From assembly GCA_016930015.1 (NCBI GenBank), contig JAFGHR010000049.1, positions 1 through 41,498 on the forward strand: a DNA stretch of 41,498 nucleotides. The letters are read 5' to 3'. The stretch comes from Anaerolineae bacterium (GTDB lineage Bacteria > Chloroflexota > Anaerolineae > Aggregatilineales > Aggregatilineaceae). Under the pieces are notes generated by a model. The model saw nothing but the letters and a program-made list of their open reading frames with translations. It was not told the origin of the DNA and made no database searches. The translations under genes and the position numbers were made by a program. This document shows positions 7,787 through 15,966 of the stretch, in pieces (within the stretch, counting starts at the first letter, position 1; each line of letters begins with the position of its first letter).

Positions 7787-8992
7787 TTAACTGCCAGACG
7801 CGGGAAACATATCCCCGCGTGCGACCGCATCACGCCCGGATGTGTGAAACGCGCGCCAGTTCAGCCAGACCGGAACAAGCAGCACCACCTGCGCCAGCAG
7901 TAACACCGCCACCAGCCCCAGCCAGTCCGCCAGGCCACCGATCAATACCGACGCCGCCGCGAACACCAGGCTGCCACCCAGCGCGACCAACGAACCTAGT
8001 GTAGCTCGCTGTTCGGTGGAAAATTCGTGCTGCATCAGGCTATCTTGTGCGACGTTGGTCACGCCGTGCAGGGTTGACGTAGCCGAGAGCAGCACGGGCG
8101 ACAGCCCGGTCGGCACCCCGTAAGCGAGCACCATCACGGCACGGCCCACCAACCCGCCGCCAACCAGCACACGCAGCGCCGAAAAACGCCGGATCAGCCG
8201 CCCACTGAAATAATAACTGGCCGCCGCCATGATATTGTCCAGCATCCGCGCCACACCGACCGCCCACAGCGGCCACAACATGTCGATAAACGCGACTCGA
8301 AGCTGGTACGCAGCTTCGCCTACGCTGTACCCGATCACCGATGCCGCGCTCAACAGCCGCAGGCGGTGGTTCCGGCGCAGGATACGCCACGCCGTTTGCA
8401 CGTGGGCGAACGGATTCCCGGCGGGCGGTGTGGTCGTTTGCGGCTCACGGAAGGCCAGGGCGATCCCCACCAGCACAAGCTGAGGAAATACGGATAACCA
8501 CATCACCGCCGCGAACGACGTCAGCGCGACCAGCACCGAACCGGTCACGCCTACCAGCGCCACCCCGACATGTTCCATAGCCGTAGTGCGCCCCAGGTAT
8601 TCCTGGTAATCGGCCTCCTGGCCGCTTTCGGCCAGCGTATCATGCAGCAGCGCCGCGTTATTGCCGCTGAACAGCGCCCGCGCCAGGCCTTCACATATGC
8701 CGCCCACCACCAGCGCCGCATACCCCCCGCCGACAGCAAAAAAGATCACAGCCCCGGCATGGGCGGTGGCACCCAGCACCAGCGTACGTTTGCGTCCAAT
8801 CAGGTCAGAAAAAACGCCGGTGGGCAGCTCAAACACAGTGCTGCTCAGCGAAGCAACTGCAAACACGCTCATCGCCAGCGCATACGAGCCGGTAACATAC
8901 ACAAAATAAATGACCAGGATGGCATTGTAGAATTTGAGTTTGAGGAAAAAATTGAACCAATACAGCAGTGTGACATTACGATTGCGTGTCAT
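7787..8992 (-). CDS. Major facilitator superfamily transporter
   Basis: The 401-residue polytopic membrane protein has about twelve hydrophobic segments. Start ATG 8992 is preferred over an upstream in-frame codon at 9025 because AAGGAAAAA precedes it and the protein then opens with NRNVTLLYWFNFFLKL, typical of this transporter group. The loop after the second segment reads GVFSDLIGRKRTLVLG (near 60-75), the MFS motif A. A central cytoplasmic loop is rich in proline and threonine. It resembles drug/multidrug-type efflux members, but the substrate cannot be read from sequence. It is upstream of glgP on the same strand, yet glgP appears to have its own promoter. Confidence 0.85.
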   Translation of the reverse strand: MTRNRNVTLLYWFNFFLKLKFYNAILVIYFVYVTGSYALAMSVFAVASLSSTVFELPTGVFSDLIGRKRTLVLGATAHAGAVIFFAVGGGYAALVVGGICEGLARALFSGNNAALLHDTLAESGQEADYQEYLGRTTAMEHVGVALVGVTGSVLVALTSFAAVMWLSVFPQLVLVGIALAFREPQTTTPPAGNPFAHVQTAWRILRRNHRLRLLSAASVIGYSVGEAAYQLRVAFIDMLWPLWAVGVARMLDNIMAAASYYFSGRLIRRFSALRVLVGGGLVGRAVMVLAYGVPTGLSPVLLSATSTLHGVTNVAQDSLMQHEFSTEQRATLGSLVALGGSLVFAAASVLIGGLADWLGLVAVLLLAQVVLLVPVWLNWRAFHTSGRDAVARGDMFPASGS

Positions 8993-9235
8993 TATCGGGT
9001 TTTTCCTTTGCTTACCAGTTTCCAACCACCGCTAACCCAGGCGGCAAAACGCCGCACGGATGCTAACACAATCAGGCATGTGTTTCGGTCATTCCAGTGG
9101 GGGGAAAACTAGTTATGCATACGAAAAAACCCTTTGCCGCTATTGCGCCGCTGCGACGGCGCCAGTGAACACGCCAATCATTATATCGGCGGCGGGAGAA
9201 ACACACCAGGATCGTTCAGGGGGAAAACCGCCCGA
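8993..9235. other. Intergenic gap between histidine kinase and MFS gene
   Basis: This 243-base gap would hold the MFS promoter and the kinase terminator. I see only a small hairpin, GCGGC-AAAAC-GCCGC (9041-9055), and no convincing -35/-10 pair or repeat. Confidence 0.5.
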
Positions 9236-10594
9236 TCAGGCGTCGTCCGGGCGAATGGCCCGGCTGGGAATCGTGGCGGCGGTAGGATCAAACGTAGGTT
9301 CGTCAACTGGCGGCGCCGCTGGCATATCGGTCAATGACAGCTCCGGCCCGCCGTCACGATCGCTGGGCAGCGCCAGCGTAAACGTACTGCCTTCGCTTAC
9401 GGCGCTGGCCACGCTCAGGTAACCGCCGTGCGCTTCGGCCACGGCCCGCGCCACAAACAGCCCCTGCCCCAACCCGCGCGGATCGATGGTTCTGCCGTCC
9501 GGGGTGCGTGCTTCGCCCCGGTAAAAACGTTCGAAGACATGCGGCAGATCACGCGGACTGATGCCCACGCCAGTATCGCTGATATCGACCAGGACATACG
9601 CACCACGAATCCGCCCCAGGCGAATCACGATCTCGCCGCCGGGCTCGGTGTATTTCAGGCTGTTATCCAGCAGGTGCCCGATCGCCCATTGCAGGCGGCG
9701 ATCATCACCTGTCAGGGTAAGCCGGTCACGGTTGGCGACCATCACACCCAGGCGGAGATCAGCTTTGCGAAGGCGCGGCGCAAAGCCCTGAACGACTGTA
9801 AATACCAGTTCTTCCAGCGCGACTTCCTGCTCACGCACGGCAAAACTGCCCGCGCCGATCTCCGAAATGTCCAGCAGTTCGATGATCATCCGGTCCAGAA
9901 CGGCGACATTGCGGTTGATGGCTTCGAGGAATTTCCGGTTTGGCGGGCGATCCTCCGGCATGGCGAGCAGCACCTCGCTCATACCCTTGATAGCGGCCAG
10001 CGGGGTACGCAGTTCATGACTCATCTGCGTTACGAACTGGTCTTTGAGGCGATCGGCAAGCGCATCCCGCGTGACATCACGCAGCATCAATACCGAGCCC
10101 AGCCGGGTCCCCTGTGGATCGGCCACAACGGCAAGCTGAGCACCGATCACGCGGTCATTAACTTCAACACGCTGCGGTTTGCCCAGCGTGATCTCGCCAT
10201 CCAGGGTGCGCTGGCTGCGCGCGGCAGAAAACATTTTGCCCAGTTCGCTGTCCCAAAATGTGCGCACCGATCCTAACAAATCACGGGCAGCGCGGTTCAT
10301 CAGCACGATACGCCCGTCATTGTCCTGCATGATCACGCCCTCGTTGATCACCGCCAACAGACCGGTCAGGCGTGCGATATCGGTGCTTTGGGTCACCGTA
10401 AGCTGCTTGAGTTGGTCGAGTTGGAGGCGGGTCTTTTGCAGCGTGACTTCCCGTTCGCGGCTTTTACGACGCAGCCCACCATACAACCGGCCAAACAACC
10501 GCCCGGTGTTTGTGCCCAGCGCATCTACCGAATGCAGCATATTCGCTACCGGTTCGGTGCGATCAACAGAGGCGGGATTTGGAGAGGGCGACAT
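9236..10594 (-). CDS. Soluble PAS-domain sensor histidine kinase
   Basis: The 452-residue kinase has no membrane segment. A coiled-coil-like stretch (about 42-75) leads into a PAS domain (about 76-175; INEGVIMQDNDGRIVLMN). The HisKA helix carries MSHELRTPLAAIKG with H193 as phospho-acceptor, and the ATPase domain has LLDNSLKYT (N box, N311), DTGVG (340-344) and GLGQGLF (374-380). All catalytic boxes are intact. The tail of about 40 residues is proline-rich and unstructured. It should sense a cytoplasmic signal through PAS; the ligand is unknown. AGGA lies 7 bases before ATG 10594. The response regulator gene is 102 bases upstream on the same strand, so the two form a natural pair. Confidence 0.93.
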   Translation of the reverse strand: MSPSPNPASVDRTEPVANMLHSVDALGTNTGRLFGRLYGGLRRKSREREVTLQKTRLQLDQLKQLTVTQSTDIARLTGLLAVINEGVIMQDNDGRIVLMNRAARDLLGSVRTFWDSELGKMFSAARSQRTLDGEITLGKPQRVEVNDRVIGAQLAVVADPQGTRLGSVLMLRDVTRDALADRLKDQFVTQMSHELRTPLAAIKGMSEVLLAMPEDRPPNRKFLEAINRNVAVLDRMIIELLDISEIGAGSFAVREQEVALEELVFTVVQGFAPRLRKADLRLGVMVANRDRLTLTGDDRRLQWAIGHLLDNSLKYTEPGGEIVIRLGRIRGAYVLVDISDTGVGISPRDLPHVFERFYRGEARTPDGRTIDPRGLGQGLFVARAVAEAHGGYLSVASAVSEGSTFTLALPSDRDGGPELSLTDMPAAPPVDEPTFDPTAATIPSRAIRPDDA

Positions 10595-10696
10595 GGGTCA
10601 GTCCTGGTTTATATATGGTTCCCTGATACAGCCTAACTGTACGCAACAATGATCGTATGCGCTACTCGCTGCCTACCCAGGTTACACGGCACGCGG

Positions 10697-11089
10697 CTAA
10701 AACTCGGCATCCAGCAGCGCTTTAAACTCGAACATGTCCGGCAGAGGCTTGTTGATAATCTTGTTGACCCCGCACTCGGCCACCATCTGCTGGCGTTCAT
10801 CCTCGGACAGGCTGAAAGCGGTCATCAGCACAATCGGGATATGTTTTAGCCTGTCAACAGAACGCATCCGTCGGGCAATCTCGTGCCCCTTGTGGCCGGG
10901 CATCCGAATATCCATCAGCGCCAGTTCGGGCAAGTCGCCCTCGTAGGCGCCGTTCTCGATCGCGTCTATCCATGCCCAGGCTTCGTGTCCATTCCGAAAT
11001 TCGAGGAATGAGTGTCCCCACACCTGAAACATGACTTTGACAATATTGCGGATATCCTCTTCGTCTTCGACCACTAGCCAGGGTTTCAC
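10697..11089 (-). CDS. Single-domain response regulator (receiver only)
   Basis: The protein has 130 residues from GTG 11089. That start is chosen because AGGAG lies 9 bases upstream and the product then aligns without gaps to the paralogue at 11755; an in-frame ATG at 11179 would add an odd KHNKHGKHDKH leader encoded by the 9-bp repeats. D60 (LALMDIRMPG) is the phosphorylation site, with acidic residues E8-D9-E10, T90 and K114. There is no output domain, so it must act by protein contact or in a relay. It precedes the histidine kinase gene and is its likely partner. Confidence 0.88.
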   Translation of the reverse strand: MKPWLVVEDEEDIRNIVKVMFQVWGHSFLEFRNGHEAWAWIDAIENGAYEGDLPELALMDIRMPGHKGHEIARRMRSVDRLKHIPIVLMTAFSLSEDERQQMVAECGVNKIINKPLPDMFEFKALLDAEF

Positions 11090-11122
11090 TACCAACAACT
11101 CCTGTCTATAGATTAATGTACG

Positions 11123-11167
11123 ATGTTTGTCATGTTTGCCGTGCTTGTTATGTTTGCCAAACTTGAC
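11123..11167 (+). repeat. Five degenerate 9-bp tandem repeats
   Basis: Five consecutive 9-base units read ATGTTTGTC, ATGTTTGCC, GTGCTTGTT, ATGTTTGCC and AAACTTGAC. They lie 33 bases upstream of the response regulator start (minus strand) and 15 bases from repeat copy 3. They could be binding sites for a regulator spaced slightly under one helical turn, or simple slippage products. Confidence 0.6.
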
Positions 11168-11181
11168 AACCAAAAACACGC

Positions 11182-11397
11182 ACAGAGTAATCGTTTCAAA
11201 TGAGCGGTTGGGCTTTCTGTGTGCAACGCCTTCCCCCTAACTCCCTTCCAGCCAAGCTGGACGGGGGGACTTGACAACGCGCGATCAGAGATCACGCGAG
11301 ATCGACTGTTTTTCCCCTCCCCAGCCGAGTTATGGAGGGGATACCGGGCTTCAGCCCGGAGGGGAGAGTCATTTTTCGATTTTGAAGCGATAGCCCG
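11182..11397 (+). repeat. MITE-like dispersed repeat, copy 3, with 10-bp target duplication
   Basis: This copy is about 216 bp and lies between divergent response regulator genes. The left end carries CAGAGTAATCGTTTCAAA (11183-11200). The right end, on the other strand, reads CGGGCTATCGCTTCAAA (from 11397). Hairpins A, B and C are present; C is CCGGGCTTCAGCCCGG (11344-11359). A perfect 10-bp direct repeat, AAAAACACGC, flanks it at 11172-11181 and 11398-11407. This is the clearest evidence in the window that the element inserts as a unit. Confidence 0.87.
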
Positions 11398-11420
11398 AAA
11401 AACACGCGCTACAAAGATTA

Positions 11421-11429
11421 ATGATAACA
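11421..11429 (-). promoter_or_regulatory. Possible extended -10 promoter for the regulator-kinase pair
   Basis: On the minus strand TGTTATCAT fits the extended -10 pattern TGnTATAAT. It lies beyond repeat copy 3, so the element would sit in the transcribed leader between this promoter and the gene at 11089. No good -35 is seen. Confidence 0.35.
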
Positions 11430-11668
11430 CAAAAACGGGTTAAATCGCTTAATGAATCATACCACGTCCTGAATTTTTAGTGAATTAAGAATCGCGGGCC
11501 ATGCCAGAGTTGGGGTCAGATTTGAGGCGATATTTTTGTGATACGGAATACACCGGAAGCGCCATGCTCCCAGGTGCGTCGCGCCTGCCGTGGTGATGTA
11601 TCGATTTTGTCGTAAGTCTGAAATACGCGCACGGATAGGGTATGATTAGAGTTACGTTGAACCAAGAT

Positions 11669-11697
11669 TTGCGATTTCGTGCGCCCACGCCTATATT
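11669..11697 (+). promoter_or_regulatory. Sigma70-type promoter for the plus-strand response regulator
   Basis: TTGCGA (11669-11674) and TATATT (11692-11697) are separated by 17 bases and lie about 60 bases before the TTG start at 11755. The rest of the gap from 11430 to 11668 is comparatively AT-rich and shows no gene. Confidence 0.55.
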
Positions 11698-11754
11698 GTT
11701 AGTGATATACGGTTATAAAATCGAAACGGACGGACATCCGCGAGGGGGTTTCCA

Positions 11755-12387
11755 TTGTCTACCTGGATGGTTGTTGAGGACGAACCCGATATTTATGATG
11801 TACTGCTGGCCATGTTTGAGATATGGGGCATTGAGGGCGTCGCGTTTGTCGATGGCGCCGAGGCCGTTTCCTGGATCGAAACCGTCGACCAGGGCCGGGT
11901 TCACGGCGAACTCCCCGAACTGGCGATCCTGGATATCCGGCTGCCCGAAATCAGCGGTACCGAGGTAGGCGCACGTCTCCGCAAAAGCACGGTATTGGGC
12001 GATATTGCGATTGTGCTGATTACGGCTTATCGGCTGTCGCCAGAAGAAGAAAAATCGGTGGTTGCCCAGGCGAAAGCGGATTTACTGATGTACAAGCCGC
12101 TGCCGGCAATGGCCGAACTGCGCGAGGCCATGGATGGTGTGATCGCCAAACATCACCAACGCAAAACACAGGCGGTGGCCGGGGCTGCCGTCGTCGAAGA
12201 AACGCCAGAAGTGGTCGTGCCTCAAATGGTCCCGCCGGAGCCGGTTTCCGCCGCGCTGCCAGACCAGCCGCCACCGCCGCCGGATACCAGCACCCAACCA
12301 TCGCCGCCCGGCGTCAAAACGGGTCCACCGTCATCGCCAACCCAGCCGCCGGCAAATTCGCCGGGGCACGTCCGTAAGCCATCGTAG
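11755..12387 (+). CDS. Response regulator with proline-rich tail
   Basis: The 210-residue protein starts at TTG, with GAGGGGG 7 bases upstream. Residues 1-128 form a receiver with E8-D9-E10, phospho-acceptor D60 (LAILDIRLPE), T90 and K114. These are the same positions as in the divergent regulator at 10697, with which it shares STW/KPW starts and the GELPELA/GDLPELA block. Residues 130-210 are rich in proline, serine and glutamine and hold no domain, so no DNA-binding output is present. The two genes look like a duplicated pair around a shared regulatory region. The nearby kinase may phosphorylate both; this is inference. Confidence 0.88.
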   Translation: MSTWMVVEDEPDIYDVLLAMFEIWGIEGVAFVDGAEAVSWIETVDQGRVHGELPELAILDIRLPEISGTEVGARLRKSTVLGDIAIVLITAYRLSPEEEKSVVAQAKADLLMYKPLPAMAELREAMDGVIAKHHQRKTQAVAGAAVVEETPEVVVPQMVPPEPVSAALPDQPPPPPDTSTQPSPPGVKTGPPSSPTQPPANSPGHVRKPS

Positions 12388-12555
12388 CGCCCGGTGCAGC
12401 ATAACCCGGTTGGCCGCCAACAACACGGCTTTACGGCCCCCTCGCCACAAAAAAGCCACCGGCGAACAAACGGGTGATTTGGTTTCCTGGTTCAGCCTAT
12501 ATGCGTACTGCCCTGTGTGCAAAACGCCAGGGCCGATTAATGGGTGAGACAGACG

Positions 12556-13275
12556 ATGCAAAACATCAATCCTTCTCGCAACATCGCCCGCCGTGGACGG
12601 TATTACCTGTTTACGGGCAGCGTGGCGTTTTTTGGCGGCGCGATAGCCCTCACGCTGGCGGTGTTATTCTTTTTCTTCCCGCTGTGGGAAAGTTTTTTGT
12701 TCAGCGCGTTCCGGCTGCTGATGGTGCTGGCCGGGCTGATCACACTCGCGGTGGGAATCGGCATCATCGTGCGTGGGTTCACGCTTCAAAAAGACAACCC
12801 ACTGGCGTATGCGGTCGGCGAGGCGCTGTCGCAGTTTCTCGACAATCGGTATACCTACCTGCGCAACGTCAGCAAGCAGCACGTGGGTTACATTGATGCC
12901 GTGTTAGTTGGGCCGCCGGGCGCGCTTGTCTTCCGCATTGTGGACTATCCCGGCGTGTGGATCAATGAGCGGGCCGAGTGGATCAACCGCACGCGCGGCA
13001 AACTCCGCCCGGCGAAAACCAACCCCACCCGCGAATGTGTGCGCGATATCTACGCGCTGCGCCGCTTCCTGGCCAAACGCGGACTCCAGCGCGTGCCGGT
13101 GTACGCCATCGTGGTTTTTTCGTCCGACCAGGTGCAGCTTTCCGGTGATGGCCCGGCGGTCCCGATCTGCGAGATTCCCACGCTGTACCAGATCATGCGC
13201 CGCGATTACCTGGCTGATGAACGGATCGCGCCGCCCACCGTGCGATCCACTGTTGACGCGATCATCGACGGTTAG
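12556..13275 (+). CDS. Membrane protein with degenerate NERD (nuclease-related) domain
   Basis: The product has 239 residues from ATG 12556 (GGTGAG upstream; GTG 12544 is an in-frame alternative). Two membrane segments (about 17-42 and 50-73) are followed by a cytoplasmic domain. Its order matches NERD: GYIDAVLVGPPGALVFRIVDY (D114 aligned to the family aspartate), an aromatic strand, NPTRE (156-160) and a helix, then VPVYAIVVFSS. In active NERD proteins the central strand has E-x-K and the later motif ends in glutamine. Here those positions read R126-I-V128 and E160. The nuclease site therefore looks lost while the fold is kept, pointing to a binding role. The next gene begins 10 bases downstream and is likely co-transcribed. 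Confidence 0.7.
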   Translation: MQNINPSRNIARRGRYYLFTGSVAFFGGAIALTLAVLFFFFPLWESFLFSAFRLLMVLAGLITLAVGIGIIVRGFTLQKDNPLAYAVGEALSQFLDNRYTYLRNVSKQHVGYIDAVLVGPPGALVFRIVDYPGVWINERAEWINRTRGKLRPAKTNPTRECVRDIYALRRFLAKRGLQRVPVYAIVVFSSDQVQLSGDGPAVPICEIPTLYQIMRRDYLADERIAPPTVRSTVDAIIDG

Positions 13276-13285
13276 GGCCGCCGGA

Positions 13286-13849
13286 ATGAGCAAACAGGAT
13301 CGCGGCAAACAAACAAGCGGCGGCACATCCAGGCGAAAAAGATTCAAAATAACCGCAGCGCTGGCGCTGCTGGCCGGAGTTTCTGTGATCGTGCTGGTGC
13401 TGTTTGTCGCGCTGCGCGATGCGCCCGATCCAACCGGCGAATCAGCCGGTCAGTTTGCGCAAGACATCAAACCGGACTTCACCGAGGGCGCGGGCTGGCC
13501 GCCGGGGATCGCCGCGCCGGAGCACACACTCCCGGCCATGATCAAAAACGCGCTTAGCGCAGTCAGCGAACAGCATGGTTACCAGTTCCGGGGCCGGGCC
13601 GGGCAGACATGGCGCATCAGCGTGAGCGCCCAGCCCGACAGCACCGTTGATCCGGTCGTGAGCGTGTATGGTCCGGCAGGCGGTGAACTCGCCAATAACG
13701 ACGACCGCGCCGCCGATGACCTGGACGCACACCTGGTGTTCACTCTGCCCACGGACGGCGCATACCGCCTGCTGGTCGAATCATCCGAGGGCGGCATCAC
13801 GACCGGCGCATACCTGTTGAGCGTATTTATCGACTCCCCCACGCCCTGA
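13286..13849 (+). CDS. Membrane-anchored protein with PPC (pre-peptidase C-terminal) domain
   Basis: The 187-residue protein has a basic N-terminus (KQTSGGTSRRKRFK), one hydrophobic segment (about 23-45) and an exported domain. Residues 95-183 fit the PPC beta-sandwich: YQFRGRAGQTWRISVSA, then DPVVSVYGPAG, DDRAADDLDA and DGAYRLLVES. PPC domains usually accompany secreted enzymes, but no catalytic domain is present here, so it is probably a binding or structural envelope protein. The start at 13286 leaves 10 bases after the NERD-like gene. The longer open frame extending upstream inside that gene is not used. Confidence 0.75.
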   Translation: MSKQDRGKQTSGGTSRRKRFKITAALALLAGVSVIVLVLFVALRDAPDPTGESAGQFAQDIKPDFTEGAGWPPGIAAPEHTLPAMIKNALSAVSEQHGYQFRGRAGQTWRISVSAQPDSTVDPVVSVYGPAGGELANNDDRAADDLDAHLVFTLPTDGAYRLLVESSEGGITTGAYLLSVFIDSPTP

Positions 13850-14007
13850 TCCCCGCACCGCAAGCACGCCCTACCCTGCCTAACGCTGTCAGCCAATTGT
13901 CAGCGATCTGGCTTGCGGCGGCCATGCGGCAAACATAAATCCGATCCATAATAATAACAGACAACAACATCTCACCTTCATACACCACAAATTGGGAGGA
14001 AAACTAC

Positions 14008-14859
14008 ATGTTTTCACGTATTTCAAGCAGTTGGGAGCTGGTCAAGGCCAGTTACCGCGTGCTCCGTGCCGACAAGGAATTGATCGTATTCCCGATCGTG
14101 TCGGCGCTGGGCACGCTGGCCGTGATGATCACCTTCGCCGTGCCAATGCTGTTAGCGGGGCTGTTCGACAGCGCCACGAATGACGGCCTGGGCGTCGCGC
14201 ATTACGCCGTCGCGTTTTTGTTCTACCTGACCATGTATTTTGTCGTGATCTTCTCGAATACGGCGCTGGTCGGCGCGGCCATGATCCGGCTGCGCGGCGG
14301 TGATCCCACGCTGGCCGACGGCTTTAAAATCGCGATGGATCACGTCCCGCAAATTTTCGGCTATGCGATGATCTCGGCCACGGTCGGCGTCGTGCTCAGA
14401 GTCCTTCAGGAGCGCGGCGGCATTGTCGGGCAAATCGTCGCGTGGATCGGCAACCTGGCCTGGAACGTGGTCACGTACCTGGTGATTCCGGTGCTGGTCG
14501 TGGAAAATGTCGGCCCGGTCGAGGCTATCAAGCGCAGTGGTTCGCTGCTGAAGCGCACGTGGGGCGAACAGATCATCGGCAACTTTAGCATTGGGCTGGT
14601 ATTTGGACTGCTCAGCCTGGCGGTGATCGTGGTCTTCGGACTGCCCGCGATCCTGTTCGCCGCGGCGACCGGTTCCGTGGTGTTGATCGTGCTGGCGGTG
14701 GCGCTGATCGTGATGATCGTGATCGGCCTCAACCTGATCAGTTCAACGCTCCAGGGAATCTACGTAGCCGCGCTGTATCGTTACGCGGTTGAAGGCGTAG
14801 TGGACGAGAATTACTTTCCGCCGGAACTGGTCGAGGGCGCGTTCCGCAAGAAGAAATAA
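14008..14859 (+). CDS. DUF6159-like integral membrane protein
   Basis: The 283-residue protein begins MFSRISSSWELVKASYRVLRADKELIVFP, the typical opening of a widespread membrane family (DUF6159) of unknown function. About six hydrophobic segments follow, with paired helices near 26-52, 70-95, 112-160 and 188-250. An excellent ribosome-binding site (GGGAGGAAAA) lies 8 bases before ATG 14008. No transport or catalytic motif is visible. The upstream gap (13850-14007) is AT-richer near 13930-13990, as expected for a promoter, but I cannot fix a -35/-10 pair. Confidence 0.8.
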   Translation: MFSRISSSWELVKASYRVLRADKELIVFPIVSALGTLAVMITFAVPMLLAGLFDSATNDGLGVAHYAVAFLFYLTMYFVVIFSNTALVGAAMIRLRGGDPTLADGFKIAMDHVPQIFGYAMISATVGVVLRVLQERGGIVGQIVAWIGNLAWNVVTYLVIPVLVVENVGPVEAIKRSGSLLKRTWGEQIIGNFSIGLVFGLLSLAVIVVFGLPAILFAAATGSVVLIVLAVALIVMIVIGLNLISSTLQGIYVAALYRYAVEGVVDENYFPPELVEGAFRKKK

Positions 14860-14940
14860 CGCGCGCAAGGTTTCGGATCATGGTACTGAGTCGCCGGGCG
14901 GATCAATCACGATTCCGCCCGGTTCGCGTTCGGATTCCGG

Positions 14941-15150
14941 CAGGGTCATCGCATCAAATGGCCGGCTGCGCTGTGTGTGCAACGCCTTCCCCCTATTTCC
15001 CCCGTCCAGCCAGGCTGGACGAGGGACTTTTTCAACACGTGTTCGACTGTTTTGGCCCCGCCCTGGCTTGGCCGGGGAGGGGCAGCCGGGCGCGGCCCTT
15101 TGGCCGAAGCCCGGCGGGGAGGGGCGTTTTTGGTTTTTGAAGCAATAGCC
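14941..15150 (+). repeat. MITE-like dispersed repeat, copy 4, with partial internal duplication
   Basis: This 210-bp copy begins CAGGGTCATCGCATCAAA (14941-14958) and ends TTTTTGAAGCAATAGCC (15134-15150). Hairpin A (GTCCAGCC-AGGCTGGAC), hairpin B and a long hairpin C (CCGGGCGCGGCC...GCCGAAGCCCGG, about 15086-15115) are present. Directly after it, 15152-15183 repeats an internal stretch of the element (CCCTATTTCCC, GACTTTTTCAACAC). This suggests a nested fragment or a slippage event at the right end. No clear target duplication is seen. Confidence 0.78.
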
Positions 15151-15201
15151 TCCCTATTTCCCGACTTTTTCAACACATGTTCGTGAACACGCGCCGCAAC
15201 C

Positions 15202-15242
15202 GGCCATACTGACCTGTGTTACAATCAGGCCAGTATCCGGCC
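15202..15242 (+). other. Stem-loop in the leader of the CWQG gene pair
   Basis: GGCC-ATACTG-A-CCTG (15202-15216) pairs with CAGG-C-CAGTAT-CC-GGCC (to 15242), with one mismatch and a two-base bulge. It ends 22 bases before the start codon at 15265. It could be the promoter-proximal mRNA leader structure, or a terminator for upstream transcription. Confidence 0.4.
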
Positions 15243-15264
15243 CGGCCAATAAGTAAAACAGTGA

Positions 15265-15966
15265 ATGCAGAAGCGACTAACCGTCTTTCTGAGCGTTTTT
15301 TGTGAGCATACCGCGCTGTCGATCCAACTCCGGCTGACCGGCGGGCTGCTGCTGGCCTGCGTGCTCGTGATCGGCGGGACGCACGCGTTCGCCCGGCGTG
15401 ATATCCCCGCTCACGTAGCGGCCATGCTGCCCGATCCGGACTGCCCGGCCCCGTGCTGGCAGGGTTTCCGGCCCGGTTATATTACGGATGACGTGTGGGA
15501 ACAATGGTTCGATTCCCAACCTGCCGGGTGGCAGATCACGCCCGATCAAAGCAGCGCCGCCAACCCCGATCCAGGGGGCGCGTGGACGATCACGCTGCCG
15601 GATGGCCGGGCGATCACGCTGACGATGCTGATCATGGCCCGCCCGACTCAAGATGCGCTGTTTGTGTCACAGGACAGCCTCACACTGGGCGATATCATCA
15701 ATGCGCTGGGCGCTCCGGCGTTCATCGATTTTAACTACGGGCTGACCATCGCCGGAAAAGACACACTCGATTACCACGTGTATTATCCCCGGCAGCGCCT
15801 GATCGTGAATGGGTTTGTGCCGCCCGGCAGCACGCGGCTGAGTCCCGACACGCCGGTCAGCACGCTGGCCTACGAGGCGATGCCCTGGACACGCCCGGTG
15901 CTGGCATTTGATTGGCGCGGATTCGGATCGTTGACGCGTTATTTCCCCGACGAGTATATGCCATGA
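15265..15966 (+). CDS. Secreted 'CWQG' protein, first of a coupled pair
   Basis: This 233-residue protein has an N-terminal hydrophobic segment (about 24-45) ending in THAFA, consistent with a signal peptide or anchor. The exported part contains DCPAPCWQGFRPG (about 58-70), TLGDIINALGAP (about 138-150) and RLSPDTPVSTLAYEA near the C-terminus. The same three blocks occur in the next gene. The spacing of W-Q-G and the later L-x-x-x-G-x-P loosely recalls BLIP/SmpA/OmlA folds, but I cannot assign a family. The two cysteines around P-A-P-C may form a disulfide. The ribosome-binding site is weak (AAGTAAAACAGTGA). The stop overlaps the next start as ATGA, so translation is coupled. Confidence 0.7.
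   Translation: MQKRLTVFLSVFCEHTALSIQLRLTGGLLLACVLVIGGTHAFARRDIPAHVAAMLPDPDCPAPCWQGFRPGYITDDVWEQWFDSQPAGWQITPDQSSAANPDPGGAWTITLPDGRAITLTMLIMARPTQDALFVSQDSLTLGDIINALGAPAFIDFNYGLTIAGKDTLDYHVYYPRQRLIVNGFVPPGSTRLSPDTPVSTLAYEAMPWTRPVLAFDWRGFGSLTRYFPDEYMP

Noticed and set aside
11087..11179. Lys/His-rich N-terminal extension of the response regulator (possible metal-binding leader)
   Set aside because: It is encoded by the 9-bp tandem repeats, and the GTG at 11089 has AGGAG and aligns exactly with the paralogue.
12908..13285. Long upstream extension of the PPC-domain gene inside the NERD-like gene
   Set aside because: The NERD-like gene occupies this stretch in another frame with clear domain order; the ATG at 13286 gives a normal membrane anchor.
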